From an uncultured Marinicella sp. (GTDB lineage Bacteria; Pseudomonadota; Gammaproteobacteria; Xanthomonadales; Marinicellaceae), in NCBI GenBank assembly GCA_947502595.1, contig CANNAM010000010.1, forward strand, positions 62,001-126,000: DNA of 64,000 nucleotides, given 5' to 3'. The notes below the pieces were generated by a model that saw nothing but the letters and a program-made list of their open reading frames with translations, was not told the DNA's origin and searched no databases. Shown here one piece after another: positions 42,633 through 52,922 of the stretch. Each line of letters starts with the position of its first letter. Position 1 is the stretch's first letter. A program made the translations under genes and the position numbers.

Positions 42633-43869
42633 TATTAATTTCCAAATTAAACAGTTCAGCCATCAACTTAATATGTTCTGTATTGCCTGACTGAATGATT
42701 TTTCTAATACCACTGATGCTGTCATGTGACAGTTTTTTACTGACCTGGTGGGCAACAGTGTTTACTTTATTGATTTGCTCATCTGACATGTCTTGTGACA
42801 ACTGCCTGTCAATAACTGATTGTTTAATGCCTTCAACTTTGCGCTGGTACTGCTTAAGTAAGTCATGGTGTTGGCGACTGACCAACCATTGACTTAACAA
42901 TTCAGCTTCGGCATTGATGATGCGAGTGGCCTCTTCTACAGTGCTCTTTCTGCGTTGCATGTTTTCAGTGATTACTTTTTGTAAATCATCAACAGCATAT
43001 AAAAATACATCATCTAAATCTTTGATGCTTTCATCGATGTCCCTCGGCACTGACAAATCTATCATCACCATAGGTTTAAATTTTCTCGCTTTAAGCGCTA
43101 GATTGGCCGCTTTTAAATCGATCAAAACATGTTTACTAGCGGTGGCTGAAAAAACCAGGTCGAATTGAGCTAGACGATTTTCTAAATGAGACAACTCCAT
43201 CGTCTGTGCAGCAAATAATTGAGCCAAGCGCGCGGCATTTTTTACTGTTCTATTGGCAATTACAATTTGTTTCGCATCATGGTTAATTAAATACCGGATT
43301 AACAGTTCTGCTGTTTCACCGGCACCTATTATCAAGATCTTTTGTTGATCCAGTGAGCCAAATATTTGTCTGCCCAATTGCACTGCACAATGCGCCACAG
43401 AGACAGGGTTGCGTCCTATTTCAGTGTCTGAACGAACCAATTTAGCGGTTTTAAAAGCCATTTGAAATAACTTATTGATCTCACCATTGAGTTTAACTTG
43501 ACTGGCTTCATCGAATGCCCTCTTTACCTGACCTTGGATCTGAGTTTCACCCAAAACCAAAGAGTCAACGCCCGCTGTTACTGCGAATAAATGGGTGGCA
43601 CAATCATAGCCAGTTTTCAAATACACATGTTCAGCTTGGCTGTCAAAACCGAGTATCTTTTGGGCCTGTTGTTTGAACTTATTGATGGATTGAACCGACA
43701 AGTAATACTCAGTTCGATTACAGGTACTGATCAACACCGCACTGTCGATCACAGGTGACTTTAATAGTTTAGCGAGGTGAACTTGGTAATCTGCTTCAGC
43801 AACTGTGAATTGTTCTCTGATTTTGAGTTCAGCAGTTTTATGATTGATTCCAAGTACGCAAATGGCCAT
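42622..43869 (-). CDS. hemA: Glutamyl-tRNA reductase
   Basis: 415 aa. It reduces Glu-tRNA to glutamate-1-semialdehyde, the first step of heme synthesis by the C5 pathway. The catalytic Cys50 is in [12 protein letters not shown], as in E. coli; the NADPH domain has [17 protein letters not shown], and SVAHCAVQL and [10 protein letters not shown] match. It is 59 nt after purK, and an FNR-like site lies in that gap. hemN and hemA in this window may therefore share low-oxygen control. Confidence 0.95.
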   Translation of the reverse strand: MAICVLGINHKTAELKIREQFTVAEADYQVHLAKLLKSPVIDSAVLISTCNRTEYYLSVQSINKFKQQAQKILGFDSQAEHVYLKTGYDCATHLFAVTAGVDSLVLGETQIQGQVKRAFDEASQVKLNGEINKLFQMAFKTAKLVRSDTEIGRNPVSVAHCAVQLGRQIFGSLDQQKILIIGAGETAELLIRYLINHDAKQIVIANRTVKNAARLAQLFAAQTMELSHLENRLAQFDLVFSATASKHVLIDLKAANLALKARKFKPMVMIDLSVPRDIDESIKDLDDVFLYAVDDLQKVITENMQRRKSTVEEATRIINAEAELLSQWLVSRQHHDLLKQYQRKVEGIKQSVIDRQLSQDMSDEQINKVNTVAHQVSKKLSHDSISGIRKIIQSGNTEHIKLMAELFNLEINNDT

Positions 43870-43883
43870 GATTATGATCTGGA

Positions 43884-43907
43884 GTTATACACATTGAGAT
43901 AAATCAA
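43884..43907 (-). promoter_or_regulatory. Possible hemA promoter with FNR/Anr-like site
   Basis: TTGATTTATCTCAA (43907-43894, minus strand) matches the FNR/Anr consensus at 9 of 10 positions. TATAAC (43889-43884) is a good -10, with TTACAC 18 bp upstream as a -35 candidate. With that -10 the site would centre near -23.5 and so overlap the core promoter, which would block rather than activate. The two readings cannot be settled from sequence. Confidence 0.4.
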
Positions 43908-43928
43908 GTGTAATGGATACTGAATCAG

Positions 43929-45026
43929 CTAAAATTGTACACCCAGCTTTTTCACTAAGTCGACAATCTTATCATGTAATTCTTGAGGTGTTGCAGCCAA
44001 TAAAGTCGAGTGTCCGATTTTACGACCAGCCCTGGGCTCTTTACCGTAAATATGCCAAAACAGGTTTTCTTCATTGATACTTAATAAGTTTTCTGGAAAA
44101 GCACCAATCCAGTTAAGCATGGCAGCCATTCCATCCATTCTAGTTGAGCCTAAAGGTAAGTTTAAGCCGGCTCGTAAATGATTTTCAAATTGTGAAGTAT
44201 GTGCCCCTTCAATGCTCCAATGCCCTGAATTGTGTACCCTTGGAGCCATTTCATTGACATAAACTGCATCTTCAGTTTGAAAAAACTCAATCACCAATAC
44301 ACCAACATAATTCAATGCAATGGCCAGTTGCTTGGCATAGTCAACAGTCAGCTCGTCCAAGGGTGAATGTTTGGCCGGTACTATGGTGGTGGTTAAAATA
44401 CCGTCTTTGTGTTTATTTTCACACAATGGCCAAGTTTCAACTTCACCTAAACCATTGCGTGCAACAATCACCGAAACCTCTCTGTTGAAGGCAATGCGTT
44501 GTTCTAGGATCAGGTCTTGTTCAAATAAAGCTTCTGGGATTGAATTGATATCAGTTACTTCGCTGATGCGAAATTGGCCTTTGCCATCATAGCCCATTCT
44601 GCGGGTTTTTAAGATTGCATCATAGTCAAATTTTTTCGCCGCAAATTTTAATTCTGATAGGCTATTGATGGTCTCAAATTGAGTCGTAGGAATGCCATAA
44701 GTATGACAAAATTGCTTTTCTAACAAACGATCTTGTGCAATTTCTAATACTTCAGGGCTGGGGAATACAGGTTTCTTCTTCTGTACATAGCGCAATGTTT
44801 CAACCGGTACATTTTCAAAGTCCAAGGTCACAACATCAACTTTTTTACAAAACTCTTCTAATGCCACTTCATTGTGATAATCAGCACAGATTAATTCACC
44901 CACTTGCCCGGCACAGGCATCTTCAGTAGGATCAAAAAACACAAACTCAAAACCCAAAGGATAGCCTGAAAGGGCCAACATTCTGGCCAATTGACCACCG
45001 CCTAATATACCAATTTTAGGATTCAT
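43929..45026 (-). CDS. purK: 5-(carboxyamino)imidazole ribonucleotide synthase PurK
   Basis: 365 aa ATP-grasp enzyme that carboxylates AIR to N5-CAIR with ATP and bicarbonate in purine synthesis. N-terminus [22 protein letters not shown] is the dinucleotide-like start of PurK; the ATP-grasp body has [11 protein letters not shown] and the active-site [21 protein letters not shown]. It overlaps purE by 4 nt, the usual purEK order. Confidence 0.96.
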   Translation of the reverse strand: MNPKIGILGGGQLARMLALSGYPLGFEFVFFDPTEDACAGQVGELICADYHNEVALEEFCKKVDVVTLDFENVPVETLRYVQKKKPVFPSPEVLEIAQDRLLEKQFCHTYGIPTTQFETINSLSELKFAAKKFDYDAILKTRRMGYDGKGQFRISEVTDINSIPEALFEQDLILEQRIAFNREVSVIVARNGLGEVETWPLCENKHKDGILTTTIVPAKHSPLDELTVDYAKQLAIALNYVGVLVIEFFQTEDAVYVNEMAPRVHNSGHWSIEGAHTSQFENHLRAGLNLPLGSTRMDGMAAMLNWIGAFPENLLSINEENLFWHIYGKEPRAGRKIGHSTLLAATPQELHDKIVDLVKKLGVQF

Positions 45027-45526
45027 TGAGGGGCAGCAGGGTTTGGGTTATTGATGATGTTATCCGTTTGATTGCTTCGATATTGATGCAAGTTGGTGGC
45101 AATATTTGTATCTAACAAGGCCAGTATAGCCGCAGCAGAAAGAGCCGCATTTTTAGCTCCTGCTACACCTATACTCATGGTTAACACCGGTATTCCTGCT
45201 GGCATTTGCACGATAGATAATAATGAGTCCACACCATTCAACACTTTAGACTGAATCGGTACACCTATCACTGGTAATGCGGTTTTAGACGCCACCATAC
45301 CAGGCAAATGAGCAGCACCACCAGCTGCAGCGATGATCAGCTTCAATCCGCGAGATTGTGCACTGGCGGCGTAATCAAACATTTTGTCTGGGGTTCTGTG
45401 TGCTGAAACGACTTCAGTTTCATAAGGTACTTTTAACGTATCCAGTAATTGAGCACAATGGTTCATGGTAGACCAATCAGATTGCGAACCCATAATCAGA
45501 CCAACTTGTGGTTTTTTTGCAGACAT
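45023..45526 (-). CDS. purE: N5-CAIR mutase PurE
   Basis: 167 aa from [21 protein letters not shown]; the start at 45526 is 2 nt after the nuoN stop, and an earlier in-frame ATG lies inside nuoN. Converts N5-CAIR to CAIR. The active-site loop GSQSDW, the SAHRTPDKM motif with catalytic His, and the [11 protein letters not shown] block are intact. Close spacing to nuoN (2 nt) suggests purEK may be carried on the tail of the nuo transcript, unless a promoter lies inside nuoN. Confidence 0.95.
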   Translation of the reverse strand: MSAKKPQVGLIMGSQSDWSTMNHCAQLLDTLKVPYETEVVSAHRTPDKMFDYAASAQSRGLKLIIAAAGGAAHLPGMVASKTALPVIGVPIQSKVLNGVDSLLSIVQMPAGIPVLTMSIGVAGAKNAALSAAAILALLDTNIATNLHQYRSNQTDNIINNPNPAAPQ

Positions 45527-45528
45527 AT

Positions 45529-46974
45529 TTATAGTGTTTGTGTGACTCTGATACAAAATTCGAACAGCATAGGCAGTATAACCAACAAACCCAATTGGGC
45601 CAATGCATTGATACTTAATACAGTTTTCACATCAAAACTGGCATCTATCGCTTGGTCTGTGTCTGAGTCCTCAAAGTACATGACCTTAATGATGCGTAAA
45701 TAATAGAATGCACCAATCACAGCAAATATCAGAGCCACTCCAGCCAACAGAATATAGCCTTGGTCAATCACTGCTTTAAGTACATACAATTTTGAAAAGA
45801 AGCCGATTAATGGCGGGAAACCAGCCATTGAACCAAGCAATAAAAGCATCAAAAAAGCATACCAACCATTGCGTTGGTTTAAGCCCTTGAAGTCAGCTAT
45901 TTCATCTGCTTCCACACCTTTACTGGATAACAATACAATCATACCAAAACCGCCAATGGCCATAATTGTATAAACAATAATATAAAACATCGAAGCAGCA
46001 ATACCATCAGCTCCACCAACCAATCCCAGCAACATGAAGCCTATATGTGATATGGTTGAATAAGCGAACAATCGTTTTAAATTGGTTTGTTGCAAAGCAA
46101 ATAAGTTTCCTACAATGATTGATACAATCGCCAATGTAGCCAACATAGACTGCCAATGTATCATCAGCACATCCAAACTTTGTCCCAAAATTCGGACTGC
46201 CAAAGCAAATGCAGCAATTTTAGGTGCCGATGCAATGAATAAAGTGGTGGCGGTTGGTGCACCCTCATACACATCTGGCACCCACATGTGAAAAGGTGCG
46301 GCACCTAGTTTAAAACCGATACCAACAATCACAAAAATCAAACCAAGGACTAAAAACATGTCGTTGTTTTGTCCAGCAATTGCTTGCGAAATTTCATTCA
46401 ATTGTAAGGTGCCCACTGCACCGTATATCAATGACATGCCATACAGCAGCATACCGGAAGCCAAGGCCCCCAGGATAAAGTACTTCATTGCAGCTTCATT
46501 GCTGTTGATGTCATTACGGTTGTAGGCAACCAAGGCATAGGAGCTTAAGGCCAACAATTCTAAACCTAAGTACAAAGCGATGAAGTTATAACCAGAGATC
46601 ATCACCATGATACCTAAGGTTGCAAACAACAACAGTGCAAAATATTCACCTTGAAGGTTGTTGTGTTGGCGCAGGTATTGTTTGGCGTAGAAAAACACAC
46701 CAATCATCAATAAATACACCACTACTTTTAACATGTCACCAAATTCATCGCGCACAAAAGTGCCGTTGAACAGCAGTTCACTACTGAATTGAACACCAGC
46801 AACATGATCTTTTAAGGTTAATATGGCTGCAAAAACCATGGTTATAACCGACAAAAACACGATGAATCCACCCTTGTTTCTTTGGGTAAATAAGCCGGCA
46901 AGTAACACGACACAAGCCATGCTCAGTACCAAGATTTCCGGTAACGCCGGGATTAATTCTGACCAACCAAACAT
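45529..46974 (-). CDS. nuoN: NADH-quinone oxidoreductase subunit N
   Basis: 481 aa, about 14 membrane segments, an antiporter-like proton-pumping subunit of complex I. Family stretches: [44 protein letters not shown] with the key lysine near residue 220, and [20 protein letters not shown]. Its start follows the nuoM stop with no gap (TAAATG). Confidence 0.96.
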   Translation of the reverse strand: MFGWSELIPALPEILVLSMACVVLLAGLFTQRNKGGFIVFLSVITMVFAAILTLKDHVAGVQFSSELLFNGTFVRDEFGDMLKVVVYLLMIGVFFYAKQYLRQHNNLQGEYFALLLFATLGIMVMISGYNFIALYLGLELLALSSYALVAYNRNDINSNEAAMKYFILGALASGMLLYGMSLIYGAVGTLQLNEISQAIAGQNNDMFLVLGLIFVIVGIGFKLGAAPFHMWVPDVYEGAPTATTLFIASAPKIAAFALAVRILGQSLDVLMIHWQSMLATLAIVSIIVGNLFALQQTNLKRLFAYSTISHIGFMLLGLVGGADGIAASMFYIIVYTIMAIGGFGMIVLLSSKGVEADEIADFKGLNQRNGWYAFLMLLLLGSMAGFPPLIGFFSKLYVLKAVIDQGYILLAGVALIFAVIGAFYYLRIIKVMYFEDSDTDQAIDASFDVKTVLSINALAQLGLLVILPMLFEFCIRVTQTL

Positions 46975-48483
46975 TTATATCACCTTACTTACAGATACGT
47001 ATTCAATGACTTGTCGAACTGAAGCACTCATCACTTCAATCAACGGCTCAGGCCACACGCCTAATAACAACACCATAATGGCCAAAACTGCCAGTATGAA
47101 AAATTCTCTGCTGTTCACATCTTTCAATGATTCAACAGCATCATTGGTGATAGACCCAAACACCACACGCTTAACCATCCACAATGAATAAGCAGCACCC
47201 AATATCAAAGTCATGGCCGCCAAGAATGCAATCCAAAAATTGGCCTGGAAGCTGGCTAAAATAACCATGAACTCACCAACAAAGGCTGAAGTACCTGGTA
47301 GGCCCGAGTTGGCCATGGCAAAAAACACAAAGAAGGCACCAAACCATGGCATGGTATTCACTACTCCGCCATAATCTTTAATCATCCGCGAATGCAAACG
47401 GTCATACAACACGCCAACACACAAGAACAAAGCGGCAGAAATAAAGCCATGCGAAATCATTTGCACCATAGCCCCTTCAATCGCCATTTGGCTGCTGTCA
47501 CTGCCGTTTTTGATCAGCATAAACACCAAGAACAAACCCAAAGTAACAAAGCCCATGTGTGAAATTGAAGAGTATGCTATCAATTTCTTCATGTCTTTTT
47601 GTACCATGGCCACTAAACCAATGTAGACCACTGCAATCAATGAAAGCGTAATCAGTAACCAAGCGAATTCGGAGCTGGCATCAGGTGTTATCGGCAGAGA
47701 AAACCGTAAGAAGCCATAGCCACCAATTTTCAACATGATGGCAGCCAGCACCACCGAACCACCGGTAGGTGCTTCAACGTGCGCATCAGGCAACCATGTG
47801 TGGACTGGGAACATTGGAATTTTTACTGCAAAAGCCGCTAAAAACCCAAAGAACAGCCAACTTTGTTCCTGCATAGTCAATGGCTGTAGCGCCAAATCAG
47901 TTAAGTTCCAACTGCCTGATTTCATATACAGATAAATCAAACCGATCAACATCAACACCGAACCTAAGAAGGTATATAAAAAGAATTTAATGGTGGCATA
48001 AACACGGTTTGGCCCACCCCAGATGCCGATGATTACAAACATCGGAATCAACATGGCTTCAAAAAAGATGTAGAACAACAAGGCGTCTTGTGCGGTAAAT
48101 ACACCAATCATCATGCCTTCTAAAATCAAGAATGCGGCCATGTATTGATGCAAGTTTACTTTGATTACTCGCCAAGCTGACAACACAATTAACACGGTAA
48201 TGAAAGTGGTCAATATAACCAAAGGTAAGGCGATACCGTCTATACCCAAATGGTAATTGATGTTGAATGCATCAACCCATACTGACTTTTCTACAAATTG
48301 CAGCTGTGCAGTAGTAACATCAAATTGAGTCCACAATGGAATGCTGATCGCAAGGGTTAATAACGCAATCACCAACGCCACAACTTTCACTAATCCAGAT
48401 CGGCTTTGACCCATCGGGAATAGCGCCACACCACCTAAAATTGGCAGCCAAATTAATACACTTAAAATTGAACCTTCAAACAT
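46975..48483 (-). CDS. nuoM: NADH-quinone oxidoreductase subunit M
   Basis: 502 aa, antiporter-like membrane subunit. YIFFEAMLIPMFVIIGIWGG holds the pumping glutamate, and FLAAFAVKIPMFPVHTWLPDAHVEAPTGGSVVLAAIMLKIGGYGFLRF is the hallmark block. MKKLIAYSSISHMGFVTLGLF repeats the subunit-wide motif. The gene is 11 nt after nuoL. Confidence 0.97.
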   Translation of the reverse strand: MFEGSILSVLIWLPILGGVALFPMGQSRSGLVKVVALVIALLTLAISIPLWTQFDVTTAQLQFVEKSVWVDAFNINYHLGIDGIALPLVILTTFITVLIVLSAWRVIKVNLHQYMAAFLILEGMMIGVFTAQDALLFYIFFEAMLIPMFVIIGIWGGPNRVYATIKFFLYTFLGSVLMLIGLIYLYMKSGSWNLTDLALQPLTMQEQSWLFFGFLAAFAVKIPMFPVHTWLPDAHVEAPTGGSVVLAAIMLKIGGYGFLRFSLPITPDASSEFAWLLITLSLIAVVYIGLVAMVQKDMKKLIAYSSISHMGFVTLGLFLVFMLIKNGSDSSQMAIEGAMVQMISHGFISAALFLCVGVLYDRLHSRMIKDYGGVVNTMPWFGAFFVFFAMANSGLPGTSAFVGEFMVILASFQANFWIAFLAAMTLILGAAYSLWMVKRVVFGSITNDAVESLKDVNSREFFILAVLAIMVLLLGVWPEPLIEVMSASVRQVIEYVSVSKVI

Positions 48484-48494
48484 AAAATAACTGC

Positions 48495-50456
48495 CTATTT
48501 AAATACGTAAAGACCGATAAACACAATCACACTGACCACCATGACCAACGCGTAATGGTAAACATAACCTGACTGTATTGATCTGATGAATTTAGAAATT
48601 GCATTGATAACTTTGGCACTGCCATTAACAATGAAACCATCTATTAATTTTGAATCTGACCATTTCCAAAGGGCCTCACCCAATTTAATACTACCACCTG
48701 CTATGTATTTTTGATTGAAAGTATCAAACCCATACTTATTTTCCAGTATGCGTACAACAGGTGACAATTGTTTTCTGATGCTGCCGGCCAAGGCAATATT
48801 TTTCATATAAATATAGGTTGCCAAAGCAAACCCTGCCAAAGCCAGAAAGAAAGGCGGTGCCATCAAACCATGCAGTGCAAACGCACCTGGGCTGTCGAAG
48901 TGATATAAGCCCAATTCTTTGACCACATCATTGACCGGGTTAACATGAATGGCATCTGCCATAAACCCACCAAACAACAGTGGTTCAATCGTCATCCAAC
49001 CGATAAAAATCGATGGGATGGCCAGCATTATTAACGGCAGTGTAATCACCCAAGGAGATTCTTTTAAATGCTCTTTGGTGTGGGTGTCCATTTTTTCTTT
49101 GCCATGAAAAGTCAAATACAACAATCTGAAACTGTATAAGGCAGTGATGAACACACCCAAAAGAACAGCCACATAAGCCACCCCTGAACCCCATCTTTCA
49201 GATAAATGTGTTGCTTCTATGATCGCATCTTTTGAGAAAAATCCAGAAAAACCAGGCATGCCAGTTAAGGCCAAAGTACCGATCCAAGCCGTTATGAACG
49301 TGATAGGCATGTATTTTTTTAAGCCACCCATTTCCTTCATGTCTTGTTTGTGGTGCATGGCAATGATGACTGAACCTGCACCCAAGAATAACAACGCTTT
49401 GAAGAAAGCGTGGGTCATTAAATGGAAGATTGCAGCTGAATAAGCTGACACACCCAATGCAACTGTCATATAACCTAATTGAGATAAAGTTGAATACGCA
49501 ATCACACGTTTTATGTCATTTTGTACTATACCAATTAAGCCCATAAAAAATGCAGTGAATGCACCAATCAACATCACAAAACTCAAAGCTGTATCAGACA
49601 TCTCAAATAATGGAGACATTCTTGAAACCATGAAAATACCTGCAGTAACCATGGTTGCTGCATGAATCAATGCAGAAATAGGTGTTGGGCCTTCCATTGA
49701 ATCTGGTAACCAAACATGCAAAGGTGCTTGCGCTGATTTACCCATGGCGCCAATGAACAAGCAGATGCAGATAACCGTCATCATAGACCACTGCTGGTCA
49801 CCTAAAATATTGATGGTTTCACCAGCCATTTGTGGGGCTAAATTGAATACTTCAGCGTAATCCAAAGTTCCAAAAGTCATCAACACGGCAGCGATACCCA
49901 GCAAGAAACCAAAGTCACCCACACGGTTAACCATAAAGGCCTTCATATTAGCGAAAATAGCCGTTTCTTTTTTGTACCAAAAACCAATCAAAAGGTAAGA
50001 AACCAATCCCACGGCTTCCCAACCAAAAAATAATTGCATGAAGTTATTGGCCATAACCAACATCAACATGGCAAAGGTAAATAACGAAATGTAACTAAAG
50101 AACCGTTGGTACCCTGGGTCATCACTCATATAGCCAATGGTATATATATGTACCATCAATGAAACAAAAGTCACAACACACATCATAATTGCGGTCAGTG
50201 AATCAACCAAAAATCCGACATGCAGACTGAGGTTACCAGTGACTAACCAGGTATATAGGTTTTCATTGAATGGTGTAGCTTCACCGTTGATGAACTGCAA
50301 CAACACCTTGATTGATAACACACAAGACAGTGTTACGGCAGCAATGGTTACCGTATGCGCACCCATTCGACCTATTTGTCGACCAAACAAGCCCGCCAAA
50401 GTGGCAGCCACCAACGGGGCAAAGGCGATGAGCATTAATGTAGTTTTCATATCCAT
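48495..50456 (-). CDS. nuoL: NADH-quinone oxidoreductase subunit L
   Basis: 653 aa, the largest membrane subunit, distal in the membrane arm, with a long C-terminal lateral helix expected. FFGWEAVGLVSYLLIGFWYKK holds the pumping glutamate, then GAMGKSAQAPLHVWLPDSMEGPTPISALIHAATMVTAG, which is diagnostic of NuoL/ND5. Near-normal length to E. coli (613) with a longer C-terminus. Three bases separate it from nuoK. Confidence 0.97.
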   Translation of the reverse strand: MDMKTTLMLIAFAPLVAATLAGLFGRQIGRMGAHTVTIAAVTLSCVLSIKVLLQFINGEATPFNENLYTWLVTGNLSLHVGFLVDSLTAIMMCVVTFVSLMVHIYTIGYMSDDPGYQRFFSYISLFTFAMLMLVMANNFMQLFFGWEAVGLVSYLLIGFWYKKETAIFANMKAFMVNRVGDFGFLLGIAAVLMTFGTLDYAEVFNLAPQMAGETINILGDQQWSMMTVICICLFIGAMGKSAQAPLHVWLPDSMEGPTPISALIHAATMVTAGIFMVSRMSPLFEMSDTALSFVMLIGAFTAFFMGLIGIVQNDIKRVIAYSTLSQLGYMTVALGVSAYSAAIFHLMTHAFFKALLFLGAGSVIIAMHHKQDMKEMGGLKKYMPITFITAWIGTLALTGMPGFSGFFSKDAIIEATHLSERWGSGVAYVAVLLGVFITALYSFRLLYLTFHGKEKMDTHTKEHLKESPWVITLPLIMLAIPSIFIGWMTIEPLLFGGFMADAIHVNPVNDVVKELGLYHFDSPGAFALHGLMAPPFFLALAGFALATYIYMKNIALAGSIRKQLSPVVRILENKYGFDTFNQKYIAGGSIKLGEALWKWSDSKLIDGFIVNGSAKVINAISKFIRSIQSGYVYHYALVMVVSVIVFIGLYVFK

Positions 50457-50459
50457 GTT

Positions 50460-50762
50460 TTACCCTTCCAACTCATTGATTTCTTTGACTTCCAGGGTTT
50501 TCTTATTTCGGAACAACACCACCAGAATAGCCAAGCCAATGGCGGCTTCCGCAGCAGCTACTGTCAAAATAAAAAACACGAATACTTGACCTTGCACATC
50601 ATTCAAGTATTTTGAAAATGCAATCAAGTTGGTGTTAACCGCTAACAGCATCAATTCAAGCGACATCAATACCACCAAAACGTTACGGCGATTAACAAAT
50701 ATACCAGCCATACTGATAACAAACAAAATAGCAGAAACAATCAAATAATGTTGTAAACTCAT
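50460..50762 (-). CDS. nuoK: NADH-quinone oxidoreductase subunit K
   Basis: 100 aa, three membrane helices, as expected. [41 protein letters not shown] (conserved Glu) and [19 protein letters not shown] (second conserved Glu) fit ND4L. Start overlaps nuoJ stop by 4 nt (ATGA). Confidence 0.97.
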   Translation of the reverse strand: MSLQHYLIVSAILFVISMAGIFVNRRNVLVVLMSLELMLLAVNTNLIAFSKYLNDVQGQVFVFFILTVAAAEAAIGLAILVVLFRNKKTLEVKEINELEG

Positions 50763-51403
50763 GACTCCTCTCCCTGACTTCGACCTTCGGCCTTTTCAGC
50801 TTTCATAGACACCACTCGTAACCTTTCGGCAGGATTGATATTAATTTGCTTGGATGCATCCATTTGCTTATTGCCTTCGCGTTTGCGCATGGTCAACATA
50901 ATGGCCGCAACAATGGCCACCAACAGAATCACTGCAGCGATTTCAAATGGATATACATACTTAGTGAACAGTTCCATACCAAGTTCAGTCACGTTGCTGT
51001 AACCTTGCTCTTGTCGAACCAGTTCATTGGTAGGTAATTGACCTGATAATTTGTACGCAAACAACACCATCAACTCAACCAACATGGCCGCAGCAATCAA
51101 CAGCGCAGCTTTGGTATAAGACTGTTTCAATTGTGATGCTTTGGCTTGTTTAACATCCAACATCATCACTACAAACAGGAACAGTACCATCACCGCACCG
51201 ACATAAACCAGGACCAATGTAATGGCTAAAAACTCAGCTTCAATCAACAGCCAAAGCACAGCCGTATTGAAAAAACACAGCACCAAGAATAAAGCCGAAA
51301 AAATGGTGTTTTTAACACTCACCACTGCCATTGCAGAGCCCACAGTGAAAGTGGCAAAAGTGTAAAATATGATTTGTTGAAATAACTCAGGACTAATAAT
51401 CAT
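50759..51403 (-). CDS. nuoJ: NADH-quinone oxidoreductase subunit J
   Basis: 214 aa with five hydrophobic segments ([38 protein letters not shown]). The last 35 residues ([38 protein letters not shown]) are a charged cytoplasmic tail. Its start overlaps nuoI by 1 nt. Membrane subunit ND6-type; assembles with nuoK next to the quinone arm. Confidence 0.96.
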   Translation of the reverse strand: MIISPELFQQIIFYTFATFTVGSAMAVVSVKNTIFSALFLVLCFFNTAVLWLLIEAEFLAITLVLVYVGAVMVLFLFVVMMLDVKQAKASQLKQSYTKAALLIAAAMLVELMVLFAYKLSGQLPTNELVRQEQGYSNVTELGMELFTKYVYPFEIAAVILLVAIVAAIMLTMRKREGNKQMDASKQININPAERLRVVSMKAEKAEGRSQGEES

Positions 51404-51891
51404 TATCTGTACTTCGCATCTTGTTGTTTAGATTCAGCGATTTGCTCTTCATACATATCGCCCACGGCTAATAATTGTTCTTTGGTCATGACATTTTTGC
51501 CTTTAGACTCAAAATGATATTCATGAATATCTGTTTCAACAATTGAATCAACTGGACATGATTCTTCACAAAATCCACAGTATATACATTTGAACAAATC
51601 AATTTCGTATTTGGTGGTACGCCTTGAACCATCTTCACGAACGTCTGAATCGATGGTGATGGCAGCTGCAGGACACACCGCTTCACACAATTTACAGGCT
51701 ATACACCGCTCTTCGCCGTTTGGGTAACGACGCAATGCATGCAGGCCTCTGAAACGTGGTGATTTGGGGGTCTTTTCTTCTGGATAGCGAACCGTAAACT
51801 TCCGTTTAAAGAAGTATTTTTGGGTCATCACCATGCCTTTTCTGATTTCATTCAGAGTTAAACTTTTTAAATATTTGAAAATTTTAGTCAT
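51403..51891 (-). CDS. nuoI: NADH-quinone oxidoreductase subunit I
   Basis: 162 aa ferredoxin-type subunit of the peripheral arm. Two complete [4Fe-4S] motifs: [12 protein letters not shown] (about 60-71) and [12 protein letters not shown] (about 99-110), clusters N6a and N6b, passing electrons to NuoB. The start codon follows nuoH by 17 nt. Confidence 0.97.
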   Translation of the reverse strand: MTKIFKYLKSLTLNEIRKGMVMTQKYFFKRKFTVRYPEEKTPKSPRFRGLHALRRYPNGEERCIACKLCEAVCPAAAITIDSDVREDGSRRTTKYEIDLFKCIYCGFCEESCPVDSIVETDIHEYHFESKGKNVMTKEQLLAVGDMYEEQIAESKQQDAKYR

Positions 51892-51908
51892 TATTAATCT
51901 CTAAATAA

Positions 51909-52922
51909 TCAATTCCACCAAGGGCCAATGTTATAGACTTTCAGTACAGCTACCACCATGATCCAAGCGATGGTGATTGGAATGAATACTTTCCAACCCA
52001 AGCGCATGATTTGGTCATAACGAAACCTAGGTAAGGTTGCTCGCAACCAGAAAAAGGCATACAAGAAAATCGAAGTTTTGGCTAAGAACCAGAAAATACT
52101 GGGTTGTGCGATCCAACTGTCACCACTGACTGGTGAATACCATCCACCAAGAAACATGATGGCAGTCAAAGCTGATATGATTATCATGTTGGCGTATTCA
52201 CCTAAAAAGAACAAGGCAAATGCTGCACCTGAATATTCGACATGGAATCCAGCCACAATTTCTGATTCGCCTTCTGCCACATCGAACGGTGCTCGGTTGG
52301 TTTCTGCTACACCAGAAATATAATAAATCACGAACAAAGGTAACAATGGCCACATGTACCAATGCACAATGCCACCTTCTTGAGCACGAACAATGTCGGA
52401 TAAATTCAGTGTACCGGCAGCAACCAAGACTCCAACCAATGCAAAGCCCATGGCAATTTCATAAGAAACTATTTGTGCTGCAGAACGCAGTGCGCCAAGT
52501 AAAGCATATTTTGAGTTAGAGGCCCAACCTGCTATGATCACACCGTAGACGCCCAATGACGTCATGGCCAAGATATAAACCAAACCGGCATTGATGTCAG
52601 CCAATACCATACCATCAGCAAAAGGCACCACCGCCCAAGCAGCGAACGCTGTGGCCAAAGTGATTATAGGGGCAATCAAGAATAAAAACTTGTTGGCATT
52701 TTTAGGGAAAATGATTTCTTTGGTCAACAGTTTTACTACATCAGCAAAAGGCTGTAACAGACCCCATGGACCTACCCTATTGGGCCCCATTCTGACGTGC
52801 ATAAAAGCAATGACTTTACGTTCAAAGTAAGTCAGGTATGCAACCGTCAAAATCACACCCAGCACAATGGCTAAGATATAAATTAAATTATCAAAAATCA
52901 GAAAATTCAAAGTCTCAATCAT
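51909..52922 (-). CDS. nuoH: NADH-quinone oxidoreductase subunit H
   Basis: 337 aa from [14 protein letters not shown], chosen because this ATG overlaps the nuoG stop by 4 nt (ATGA); a start 27 nt earlier is the alternative. Membrane subunit at the quinone site: [26 protein letters not shown] and the [26 protein letters not shown] block with conserved acidic residues, and [18 protein letters not shown]. Confidence 0.97.
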   Translation of the reverse strand: MIETLNFLIFDNLIYILAIVLGVILTVAYLTYFERKVIAFMHVRMGPNRVGPWGLLQPFADVVKLLTKEIIFPKNANKFLFLIAPIITLATAFAAWAVVPFADGMVLADINAGLVYILAMTSLGVYGVIIAGWASNSKYALLGALRSAAQIVSYEIAMGFALVGVLVAAGTLNLSDIVRAQEGGIVHWYMWPLLPLFVIYYISGVAETNRAPFDVAEGESEIVAGFHVEYSGAAFALFFLGEYANMIIISALTAIMFLGGWYSPVSGDSWIAQPSIFWFLAKTSIFLYAFFWLRATLPRFRYDQIMRLGWKVFIPITIAWIMVVAVLKVYNIGPWWN

